Shown here piece after piece: positions 26,174 through 33,045 of a stretch of DNA of 64,000 nt. The notes below the pieces were generated by a model, which worked only from the letters and a program-made list of their open reading frames with translations, was not told the origin of the DNA and made no database searches. The DNA is from Halarcobacter mediterraneus (lineage in GTDB: Bacteria; Campylobacterota; Campylobacteria; Campylobacterales; Arcobacteraceae). Location of the stretch: positions 62,001-126,000 of the forward strand of contig NZ_NXIE01000001.1 of assembly GCF_004116625.1 (NCBI RefSeq), in the 5' to 3' direction. How positions within the stretch are numbered: position 1 is the first letter of the stretch; every line of letters begins with the position of its first letter. The translations under genes were made by a program, and so were the position numbers.

Positions 26174-26833
26174 TTGAAAGTTTTACTTCTTGAAGATGAT
26201 TTAGCATTAAATGATTTATTAAATGACCATCTAAATGACCAAGGTTTTGATGTTACTCTCACAACAAATGGTCAAGAAGCTTTAGAGTATCTAATTGATG
26301 AAGTTTATGATTTAGCAATTTTAGATATTAATACACCAATAATAAGTGGAATTGAAGTTTTAAAAACAATAAGAAATGATTATAAAAACCAAACACCAGT
26401 AATCGTACTAACAGCTTATCAAGATATGAAACATTTAAGAGAGTCTTTTGAAAATGGGGTTGATGATTATATTCGAAAACCTTTTGATTTAGAGGAATTA
26501 GATCAAAGAATAAAAAAACTTTGTAAACAGTTTAATATTGAGCAAAACAGTGAACTTTTTATTAGTGAGGATATAAAATTTTTACCTCAATCTTGTGAAT
26601 TAATTTTTAAGAATGAAATAAAACAAATAGCACAAAAAGAAAGAGATATCTTAAACTATTTTTGTAGTCATAGAAATAGGGTTATTTCTAGTGAAGAGCT
26701 TTTACAAAATATTTGGGCTTATGAAGAGATGCCAACAGAAGCTACAATTAGAGTTTATATTAAAAACTTAAGAGAAATTTTAGGAAAAGATAAGATTAAA
26801 ACAATAAGAGGTATAGGGTATAAATTTGAATAA
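26174..26833 (+). CDS. OmpR/PhoB-type response regulator
   Basis: A 219-residue regulator starting at TTG after AAAAGGATATTA. Receiver domain (1-118) with the acidic pair E7-D8-D9, phospho-acceptor D51 in LAILDINTP, and lysine in YIRKPFD. A winged-helix DNA-binding domain follows, ending IKTIRGIGYKFE. The stop lies inside the start of the sensor kinase gene (8-base overlap), so the two form a pair. Targets are unknown. Confidence 0.92.
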   Translation: MKVLLLEDDLALNDLLNDHLNDQGFDVTLTTNGQEALEYLIDEVYDLAILDINTPIISGIEVLKTIRNDYKNQTPVIVLTAYQDMKHLRESFENGVDDYIRKPFDLEELDQRIKKLCKQFNIEQNSELFISEDIKFLPQSCELIFKNEIKQIAQKERDILNYFCSHRNRVISSEELLQNIWAYEEMPTEATIRVYIKNLREILGKDKIKTIRGIGYKFE

Positions 26834-27995
26834 AGCAGAAAGAAAAGCATTAATTAGTTTTTTATCAATTTATATTGGTTCTGCAATGTTACTTCTAGGG
26901 ATATTATTTTATTTTTATTACCAAGAAGAGATTAAATCTTTAAAAACAAGTTGTAGTATGGAGTTGAAAAATGCTTCAATGAAAATAAGAACAGATATTT
27001 TAAATGCTTATATGCACGATAAAGAATATATTCCAAAAGAGTTTAATAGTGCAATTTTAAGGTTTGCTCTTTATGATAAGGATAAAAAACTGCTTTTTTC
27101 AAATTTAGATGAACAAGATGCTGTTGATTTAAAAAAAGTTTTTTATGAACAAGCAAAACAACATTTTTTAATAGAAACTATAAATGAAGCAAAAATACCA
27201 ATTCATTATATTGTAATGCAAACTTGTCAAGGTGTTAGAAATATGGATAATCTAAAAATCTATATGAGTATTGCATTTATTTTAAGTTCACTTTTTATAG
27301 GATTAATTGCTTTTCTTCTAGCAAAATTATTATTAAAACCCGTAAGAGAAAAAGTAATTCATATGGATAATTTTATAAAAGATTCTGCCCATGAATTAAA
27401 CACACCAATTTCTGTTTTAATGACTTCAGTTCATATGTTAAAAAATGGTAAAAACTCTGAAAAAATGATGAGATATATTTTAAGTAGTTCTAAACAAATC
27501 TCACAAATATATAATGATATTCATTTCTCAGCCTTTAATGATATTGATGAAAGTATAGATGAGATTCTTTTTTTAGATGAACAAATAGCTGATAGTGTAG
27601 AGTTTTTTTCTGATATTGCCGTTACAAAAAAAATACAAATTGAGTCAAATTTAGAAAAAATAAAAGTAAAAATGGATAGAACAAAAGCCCAAAAATTAGT
27701 AAATAATATAATTTCAAATGCTATAAAATATAGTCCTTTAAACTCAAAAATCAAAGTAGTTTTAAAAGATAATATTTTTACTGTACAAGATTTTGGAATA
27801 GGAATAAGTGAAGAGGAACGTAAAGAAATTTTCAAACGTTATAAAAGAGGAAAAAATATTGAAGGTGGCTTTGGTATAGGTTTAGATATTGTTAACAGAA
27901 TTTGCAATTTTTATAGTTTGAAGTTAGATTTAAAATCAAAAGTAGACGAAGGGTCTACTTTTTCTGTAGATTTTTCCTCTATTATTTTCCAATAG
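26826..27995 (+). CDS. Sensor histidine kinase paired with the upstream regulator
   Basis: A 389-residue inner-membrane kinase starting at TTG within the upstream gene. Helices at about 11-32 and 144-168 flank a periplasmic sensor of about 110 residues without a recognised domain. The phospho-histidine is H189 in DSAHELNTP. The ATPase has the N box NNIISNAIKYSP, G1 VQDFGIGIS and G2 GGFGIGLDIV. The last 14 bases overlap the convergent unknown gene, and a perfect hairpin lies within its 3' coding end. Confidence 0.92.
   Translation: MNKAERKALISFLSIYIGSAMLLLGILFYFYYQEEIKSLKTSCSMELKNASMKIRTDILNAYMHDKEYIPKEFNSAILRFALYDKDKKLLFSNLDEQDAVDLKKVFYEQAKQHFLIETINEAKIPIHYIVMQTCQGVRNMDNLKIYMSIAFILSSLFIGLIAFLLAKLLLKPVREKVIHMDNFIKDSAHELNTPISVLMTSVHMLKNGKNSEKMMRYILSSSKQISQIYNDIHFSAFNDIDESIDEILFLDEQIADSVEFFSDIAVTKKIQIESNLEKIKVKMDRTKAQKLVNNIISNAIKYSPLNSKIKVVLKDNIFTVQDFGIGISEEERKEIFKRYKRGKNIEGGFGIGLDIVNRICNFYSLKLDLKSKVDEGSTFSVDFSSIIFQ
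27938..27962 (-). terminator. Probable terminator of the minus-strand unknown gene, inside kinase coding sequence
   Basis: A perfect 10-bp stem, AAAAGTAGAC with GTCTACTTTT and a five-base loop, lies 20 bases past the minus-strand stop at 27982. On the minus strand it is followed by a T-rich run. It is embedded in the last codons of the kinase gene. Confidence 0.6.
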
Positions 27996-28587
27996 AGTCT
28001 ATTTTTAATATCAAAACAACAGGTTCTGTTTCACTTGTAACAAGTTCAGAACCAATTGATCTATGATTGTGATTAGAAAGTTCACCTTGAATAGAGTGCA
28101 ATATATGCCAAAACTTTTCATTTACTGGTGTACTAATTTGTTTTAATTTGTGTTTTAATATTTCATCAACAATAATTTCAATAAGATGTTGATATATTAT
28201 TTTATTAGTCTGTCTTTGAATTCTATAGTTCTTCATAATAATTAAATTGTTTTTATAAGCAAGTTGTTCTTCTGGAACTAGTTCAGTATGTTCTTTTACT
28301 TCTTCAATTTCTTTATCTAATTCTTTTTCTAATTTTTCTATTTCTTCTTTACATTTATCTTCTAATTTTGGATTCAATTCTAAAATTTTTGATAAAATAT
28401 TATCATCTTCTAAATACTCTTTTTCAATACTATGAGTATAAATTCTATTTTTTTCATAATCATGGTGAATAGCATAAAAAATTTCTATAGCAGGAGCTAC
28501 ATATACATATTTGTCTTCTTTCCCATCTTTAAAATCAACTCCATGAGGAGAGATAATTTCTTTAGGACCAGTATATTTTAATTGCAT
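27982..28587 (-). CDS. Uncharacterised protein with acidic coiled coil
   Basis: A 201-residue soluble protein that I do not recognise. The N-terminus (about 1-40) is rich in beta strands (KYTGPKEIISPHGVDFKDG and KYVYVAPAIEIFYAIHH). The middle (about 65-110) is a Glu/Lys-rich coiled coil, and the C-terminal part (about 115-200) is mixed helical with the strand VVLILKIDSIGK at the very end. No signal peptide or membrane helix. It faces convergently into the sensor kinase gene with a 14-base overlap. The frame uses the same codon bias as its neighbours and looks genuine. Confidence 0.65.
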   Translation of the reverse strand: MQLKYTGPKEIISPHGVDFKDGKEDKYVYVAPAIEIFYAIHHDYEKNRIYTHSIEKEYLEDDNILSKILELNPKLEDKCKEEIEKLEKELDKEIEEVKEHTELVPEEQLAYKNNLIIMKNYRIQRQTNKIIYQHLIEIIVDEILKHKLKQISTPVNEKFWHILHSIQGELSNHNHRSIGSELVTSETEPVVLILKIDSIGK

Positions 28588-28657
28588 TTATTTATAACCT
28601 TTTTATAATTCCAGTATATATAATTTAATTTACTCATATTTTATTTAAATGTTTATA

Positions 28658-28669
28658 AAATTCTACAAA
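28658..28669 (-). promoter_or_regulatory. Isolated match to the TTTGTAGAATTT box
   Basis: The minus strand reads TTTGTAGAATTT, a 12-base identity with the direct repeats upstream of the alcohol dehydrogenase. It ends nine bases before the NUDIX start and abuts its ribosome site. It could block expression if bound, or be chance. Confidence 0.3.
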
Positions 28670-28677
28670 GGTTATCA

Positions 28678-29253
28678 ATGAATAATAAAATAGAAGAGTT
28701 TAAAACTCAAAAATTAGAAAATCCGAAATTTGTTTATCCCTTAAGAATAAATTATATTCAAAATGGAAAAAGAAAAACTTGGGAAGTTGTAAAAAATTTT
28801 GATTCTGTTGCAATTTTACTTTATCATGAAGAAAAAAAATCTTTTTTATTAGTTAAACAATTTCGTCCTGCTGTTTATTTAAATGATGATAGTAAAAAGT
28901 GTACCTATGAATTATGTGCAGGAATTGTTGATAAAGAACTAAGCTTAGCACAAATAGCAAAAGAAGAGATTGATGAAGAGTGTGGTTTTGATGTTCCTTT
29001 ATCAAGTATAGAAAAGATAACCTCATTTTATACAAATGTTGGGGTTAGTGGTGGCTGTCAGCATCTTTACTTTGCAAAAATAGATGAGAGTATGAAAATT
29101 CATGAAGGTGGAGGAATACATGATGAACAAATTGAACTTATGTATTTACCTATTGAACAGTATAAGGAGTTTATTTTTGATGAATCAAAAGCAAAAACAC
29201 CTGGCTTGATGTTTGCTTTTATGTGGTATATGGAAAAGTTGATAAAAAATTAA
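28678..29253 (+). CDS. NUDIX hydrolase, nucleotide-sugar/ADP-ribose type
   Basis: A 191-residue NUDIX protein. The box is GIVDKELSLAQIAKEEIDEECGF (abridged: the AKEEIDEECGF half carries the catalytic glutamates, with Lys for the usual Arg). The surrounding LLVKQFRPAVY and YELCAGIVDKE resemble the NUDT14/UDP-sugar diphosphatase group rather than MutT. Substrate remains uncertain. The ATG follows CAAAGGTTATCA. Confidence 0.88.
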   Translation: MNNKIEEFKTQKLENPKFVYPLRINYIQNGKRKTWEVVKNFDSVAILLYHEEKKSFLLVKQFRPAVYLNDDSKKCTYELCAGIVDKELSLAQIAKEEIDEECGFDVPLSSIEKITSFYTNVGVSGGCQHLYFAKIDESMKIHEGGGIHDEQIELMYLPIEQYKEFIFDESKAKTPGLMFAFMWYMEKLIKN

Positions 29254-29257
29254 TTTT

Positions 29258-29294
29258 ATTTGTAGAATTTGGTATATGATTTGTAGAATTTGGT
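29258..29294 (+). promoter_or_regulatory. Tandem operator: two exact ATTTGTAGAATTTGGT repeats
   Basis: Two identical 16-base copies start at 29258 and 29279, exactly 21 bases (two helical turns) apart. With the predicted start near 29331, their centres lie at about -64 and -43, the classic placement for an AraC-family activator touching RNA polymerase. Related boxes occur at 32447-32503. Confidence 0.75.
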
Positions 29295-29318
29295 CTTTAA
29301 AGTTTGAGGGTTTCTTTT

Positions 29319-29324
29319 TATAAT
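29319..29324 (+). promoter_or_regulatory. -10 element of the alcohol dehydrogenase promoter
   Basis: TATAAT 33 bases before the ATG. There is no good -35 element in the region just after the tandem boxes (TCTTTAAAG), which fits an activator-dependent promoter. Confidence 0.65.
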
Positions 29325-29357
29325 ACTTTTGCGAATTTAAATTAAAAGGATAAATAA

Positions 29358-30497
29358 ATGGAATTTTCTTTTCATAACCCTACAGGAATAGAATTTGGAA
29401 AAGGCAAAATAAAAGAGATTGCGAACTTAATTCCAAAAGATAATAAAGTATTAGTAGTTTATGGTGGTGGTTCAATTAAAAACAATGGTGCATATGAACA
29501 AGTAGTTGAAGCATTAAAAGATCATAAATGGTTAGAATTTGGTGGAGTTGAAGTTAACCCTACAGTTGAAACTATGAATAAAGCAGTTGAACTTGTAAAA
29601 GCTGAAGGTGTAGATTTTATTTTAGCTGTTGGTGGTGGTTCTGTTATTGATGGTTCTAAATATTTAGCAGCTGCATCATTATATGATGGAGATGGTTGGG
29701 ATTTCTTAGATGGTTCTAAAGAAGTTGAGAAAGCACTTCCTCTTGGAGTTGTTTTAACTCTTGCTGCAACTGGTTCTGAATCAAATAATTTAACAGTTGT
29801 ATCTAGAAAAACTACTGATGAAAAAAGAATGTATTTTTCAGATCACTCTTACCCAAGATTTGCTGTACTTGACCCATCATTTATGGGAACATTAAGTGAT
29901 AGACAACTTGGAAATGGTTTAGTTGATGCCTTCGTTCACATCTCTGAGCAATACTTAACAAAAACAAATGATTTATTAGTAAATGATGGTTATGCTGAAA
30001 CTTTATATAAAGGTTTAGTAACTCTTGCTGATAGATGGGATGAAAGAAGAACATTATGGTGGCAAGAAAATTTAATGCATATCTGTAATCAAGCATTAAA
30101 CTTCCAATTAGCAAATGGTGTTTGTCAAGACTGGTCAACTCATATTATTGGACATGAATTAACAGCATTCTATGGACTTGATCACGCAAGATCACTTGCA
30201 GTTATCTTACCTCACTTAATTAGAGAAATGATTGATGAAAAACAAGATAAATTAGCACAATTTGGTAAAAATGTATTTGGAATTGAAAATGATAATGAAG
30301 CAGTAATTCAAAAAATGGAAAATATATTTGAATCTGTTGGATTACCAACTAAATTAAATGCTTATGATATTGATGATAAAGTAGTTGAAAATGTTCATAA
30401 TGCATTTAAATCTCATGGTTATTTAGAAATTGGAGAAAATGGAACTGTTACTTTAGATAAAGTTGAAAAAATTATAAACAGATCTATTGCAGCGTAA
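29358..30497 (+). CDS. Iron-type alcohol dehydrogenase / NADPH aldehyde reductase, YqhD/BDH-like
   Basis: A 379-residue group III (iron-containing) alcohol dehydrogenase. The dinucleotide motif is VLVVYGGGSIKNNG, with GGGSVIDGSK following, and metal-binding residues in DAFVHISEQYL, GHELTAFYGLDHARSLAV. The butanol-dehydrogenase/YqhD features (start MEFSFHNPTGIEFGKGKI, NADP preference loop) suggest an aldehyde-detoxifying NADPH reductase. In E. coli yqhD is activated by the AraC-type YqhC; here two AraC_N regulators lie just downstream and a tandem operator upstream. Confidence 0.9.
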   Translation: MEFSFHNPTGIEFGKGKIKEIANLIPKDNKVLVVYGGGSIKNNGAYEQVVEALKDHKWLEFGGVEVNPTVETMNKAVELVKAEGVDFILAVGGGSVIDGSKYLAAASLYDGDGWDFLDGSKEVEKALPLGVVLTLAATGSESNNLTVVSRKTTDEKRMYFSDHSYPRFAVLDPSFMGTLSDRQLGNGLVDAFVHISEQYLTKTNDLLVNDGYAETLYKGLVTLADRWDERRTLWWQENLMHICNQALNFQLANGVCQDWSTHIIGHELTAFYGLDHARSLAVILPHLIREMIDEKQDKLAQFGKNVFGIENDNEAVIQKMENIFESVGLPTKLNAYDIDDKVVENVHNAFKSHGYLEIGENGTVTLDKVEKIINRSIAA

Positions 30498-30515
30498 GTT
30501 TTAATTTACACTACA

Positions 30516-31382
30516 CTAAGAAGAGGCTTTTGCCTCTTTTGGTGAATATCCAAAATAACTTTTAAAATCTCTACTAAAGTGTGAAGGATTATCATAACCT
30601 AACTCATTTGCTACAGCTACAACTTTGTAATCATATTTTGTCAAAAACTCTTTTGCTTTAGAAAGTCTAATTTTTTTTATATATTGTAAAGGAGTATGAG
30701 AAGTTATTTTTTTAAAATGATTATGAAAAGATGAAACACTCATATCACAAACTCTAGCAAGAGTTTCCATATCATGGTTCTCTTTATAATTATCATGGAT
30801 TATTTTTAAAGCTTTTGCAATTTTTGATTCACTATTTTCCTCTAAAAACATTTTATGAAGCATTTTTGCATTTTTACCTATGGCTATTCTATAAAATAAT
30901 TCTGTTAAAACACCATTTGCCAAAATATTTGATTCTTCTTTTGATTCTAAAATATCTAAAAGTTTTGAAGTAATATTTTCTATTTCATTTGTAACTTTAT
31001 CTGAAAAAATACCAAAACTACTCTTATTTTCACTGTTAAATTCTCTTGTACATAATTTTTCTATAATATCATACATAATTTCTCTATCAAGTGATACTAA
31101 AAGACAAATAAATGGGTCTTCTTTAGTAGCATAAGTTTCACACTCTAAAGGAAGTGTCGTAGGAACAACAAGATAATTGTCACAATCAAATGTAAAACTG
31201 TTATTTGCTAGATTTGCAATTTTTTTACCTTGTAATACAAGGATAAGACAAACATCATAAATTAGGGGACTTTTAGGTTCATAAGTTTCTGTTTTAAAGA
31301 TTTTAATACTTGGTAAATTTGTATCATGAACACCATCTGGCATATTTAATATTTCTCTATTTTCTATAATACTTTTTTTCAT
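30516..31382 (-). CDS. AraC_N/YqhC-type transcription regulator 1
   Basis: A 288-residue regulator with an AraC_N cupin-like sensor domain (about 20-180; the strand run VCLILVLQGKKIANLANNSF is typical) and a C-terminal double helix-turn-helix (about 190-285; HDMETLARVCDMSVSSFHNHFKK and VAVANELGYDNPSHFSRDFK). It is convergent with the aldehyde-reductase gene and in tandem with a second regulator of the same type. The family includes YqhC, which responds to aldehydes. It likely binds the TTGTAGAATT boxes nearby; this is inference. Confidence 0.87.
   Translation of the reverse strand: MKKSIIENREILNMPDGVHDTNLPSIKIFKTETYEPKSPLIYDVCLILVLQGKKIANLANNSFTFDCDNYLVVPTTLPLECETYATKEDPFICLLVSLDREIMYDIIEKLCTREFNSENKSSFGIFSDKVTNEIENITSKLLDILESKEESNILANGVLTELFYRIAIGKNAKMLHKMFLEENSESKIAKALKIIHDNYKENHDMETLARVCDMSVSSFHNHFKKITSHTPLQYIKKIRLSKAKEFLTKYDYKVVAVANELGYDNPSHFSRDFKSYFGYSPKEAKASS
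30521..30540. terminator. Bidirectional terminator after the dehydrogenase
   Basis: AAGAGGC-TTTT-GCCTCTTTT: a stem with G+C-rich base and a T tail, 24 bases after the dehydrogenase stop. It falls within the last codons of the convergent AraC gene. Confidence 0.8.
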
Positions 31383-31446
31383 TATTTACTTTATGTCTAA
31401 TATGATTTTTGTAATTTTATTATATTAAAACCATATTTAAAATAAA

Positions 31447-32367
31447 TTAGTCATTATTCTTTGTTCTTAAGTATTTTGCGTGGGCTTTTGGTGGCATACC
31501 ATACATTCTTGAATATTCTCTACTAAATTGTGAAGGACTTTCATATCCAACTGCAAAAGCAATTTCTGAAGCTTCAATATTTTGATTTAAAAGCATTAGT
31601 TTTGCTTCTTCTAATCTAATCTTTTTTTGAAATTGAATAGGAGACATTGAAGTAATGGTTTTGAAGTTTTGATATAATGAAGCTTCACTCATATTAATAA
31701 AGTTTGCAAGTTCTTTTACATTTAATTTTTCATTAAAATTATCTTTTATTTCAGAAATCACTTTTACAATTTTATTTGATACTGTACCTTCTATGGCAAA
31801 CTTATTTAAAAAATAGCCACTTTTATCATTTATTAAAATAAATAAAATTTCTTTTATAATTAAAGGTGCAAGGTAATCAATTTCATTTTTTTCTTTATCA
31901 AGTAATTTTATTAATCGAGAAATAGGTCCATATAGTTTTTCTTTCATTTCATCAAAAAATAAAGCTTTTTCCAACTTTTTGTTTATTATAAGCTTTTTAG
32001 GATTTATATTTTTTATAACATCATATATATCTTTTAATTCAAATCTTAGTCGAAAAGAAACAAAAGGTTTTTCTTCTGTTGCTTCAATTATTTTTACTTT
32101 TGCATGAATATGCGTTGAAGAAAGGAGATATCCTTTCCCTCCATATGTATACATATCTTCTCCAAAGATTACAGTTTTTTCCCCTTGTAAAATAATACAA
32201 AGTGATGGTTCATACATAATTGCATGAAACTCTGTTGTTTTATTTGCAAAATAAAAATCTAAATTTGGGATTTCGCTTTGTATTTCAGCATTAGTATCTG
32301 ATAAAGAATATTTCTTATTTATAAATTCAAGTAAATCTTTTTGAAATTCTTGTATTGTACTTTCCAT
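31447..32367 (-). CDS. AraC_N/YqhC-type transcription regulator 2
   Basis: A 306-residue paralogue of the neighbouring regulator. AraC_N sensor at about 35-200 (YEPSLCIILQGEKTVIFGE, then YLLSSTHIHAKVKI) and a C-terminal double helix-turn-helix (about 205-300; LNVKELANFINMSEASLYQNF, abridged here, and ASEIAFAVGYESPSQFSREY). It starts 221 bases from, and divergently to, the molybdenum-enzyme operon, with two operator-like boxes between them. Probable activator of that operon or of the aldehyde reductase, inferred from position. Confidence 0.88.
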   Translation of the reverse strand: MESTIQEFQKDLLEFINKKYSLSDTNAEIQSEIPNLDFYFANKTTEFHAIMYEPSLCIILQGEKTVIFGEDMYTYGGKGYLLSSTHIHAKVKIIEATEEKPFVSFRLRFELKDIYDVIKNINPKKLIINKKLEKALFFDEMKEKLYGPISRLIKLLDKEKNEIDYLAPLIIKEILFILINDKSGYFLNKFAIEGTVSNKIVKVISEIKDNFNEKLNVKELANFINMSEASLYQNFKTITSMSPIQFQKKIRLEEAKLMLLNQNIEASEIAFAVGYESPSQFSREYSRMYGMPPKAHAKYLRTKNND

Positions 32368-32446
32368 TGTTTCCTCGAGTAAAATAGCTAATTGATTTAT
32401 TATATTTAATATTTTTGTAATTCAATATAAATATTCTCTATTAGTA

Positions 32447-32503
32447 TTGCTTAATTCTACAAGGAACTTGAAATAATTTTTCTAAATTTAGAGAATTAGG
32501 CAA
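32447..32503. promoter_or_regulatory. Inverted operator-like boxes upstream of the molybdenum enzyme operon
   Basis: TTGCTTAATTCTACAAGG (32447-32464) and, facing it, ATTTAGAGAATTAGGCA (32486-32502). The arms TTGCTTAATTCT and AGAATTAGGCAA match in 11 of 12 positions. The minus-strand reading of the first contains TTGTAGAATT, identical to ten bases of the tandem box before the alcohol dehydrogenase. The second box centres near -63 from the predicted start. Confidence 0.6.
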
Positions 32504-32545
32504 TTTATTTATAAAATTGTTCTATTGAATATCTTATTTTTCTTT

Positions 32546-32551
32546 TATAAT
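32546..32551 (+). promoter_or_regulatory. -10 element of the molybdenum enzyme operon
   Basis: TATAAT 37 bases before the ATG at 32589, with the ATGGAGATAAA ribosome site downstream. Confidence 0.6.
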
Positions 32552-32588
32552 AAACTGTAAGTCAATTAAATATTTAAATGGAGATAAA

Positions 32589-33044
32589 ATGAAAAATATT
32601 ATAATAAATAGTAAACAATTTGACATTAGTAATATTCCTGAAGATACACCATTATTATGGGCTATGAGAGATTACTTAAATCTTACAGGAACAAAGTTTG
32701 GCTGTGGTGTTTCTATGTGTGGAGCCTGTACTATTTTACTTGAAGGAAAGGCTATAAGAAGTTGCCAGACTCCATTAAGTGAAGTTATTGGAAAGAGTGT
32801 TATAACTATTGAGAATAAAGAAGATAAAGAGGTAAATACTCTTAGAAAATATTGGAAAGAAGAAGATGTTGCTCAATGTGGATACTGTCAACCCGGTCAA
32901 ATCATGAATGCAGCTGGACTTTTAAAATCAAATACTAAACCAACTGAAAATCAAATAATAGAAGCGATGAATGGAAATGTTTGTAGATGTGGTACATATA
33001 ATAAAATAAAAACAGCTATTTACAATGCTTCAAAGGAGATATAA
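32589..33044 (+). CDS. 2Fe-2S subunit of molybdenum hydroxylase, IorA/PaoA-like
   Basis: A 151-residue electron-transfer subunit with two [2Fe-2S] clusters. The plant-ferredoxin-type cluster uses the cysteines in GCGVSMCGACTI plus a later Cys (RSCQTP). The second cluster uses CGYCQPGQIM and NVCRCGTYNKI. This is the isoquinoline 1-oxidoreductase alpha / aldehyde oxidase small-subunit family. It lacks its own signal peptide, so if periplasmic it must be carried by the Tat signal of its partner. One base separates its stop from the large-subunit ATG. Confidence 0.92.
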   Translation: MKNIIINSKQFDISNIPEDTPLLWAMRDYLNLTGTKFGCGVSMCGACTILLEGKAIRSCQTPLSEVIGKSVITIENKEDKEVNTLRKYWKEEDVAQCGYCQPGQIMNAAGLLKSNTKPTENQIIEAMNGNVCRCGTYNKIKTAIYNASKEI

Positions 33045-33045
33045 A

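Noticed and set aside
32515-32529. A further operator box close to the molybdenum operon promoter
   Set aside because: Only about eight of 15 positions agree with the box and the spacing is not two helical turns.
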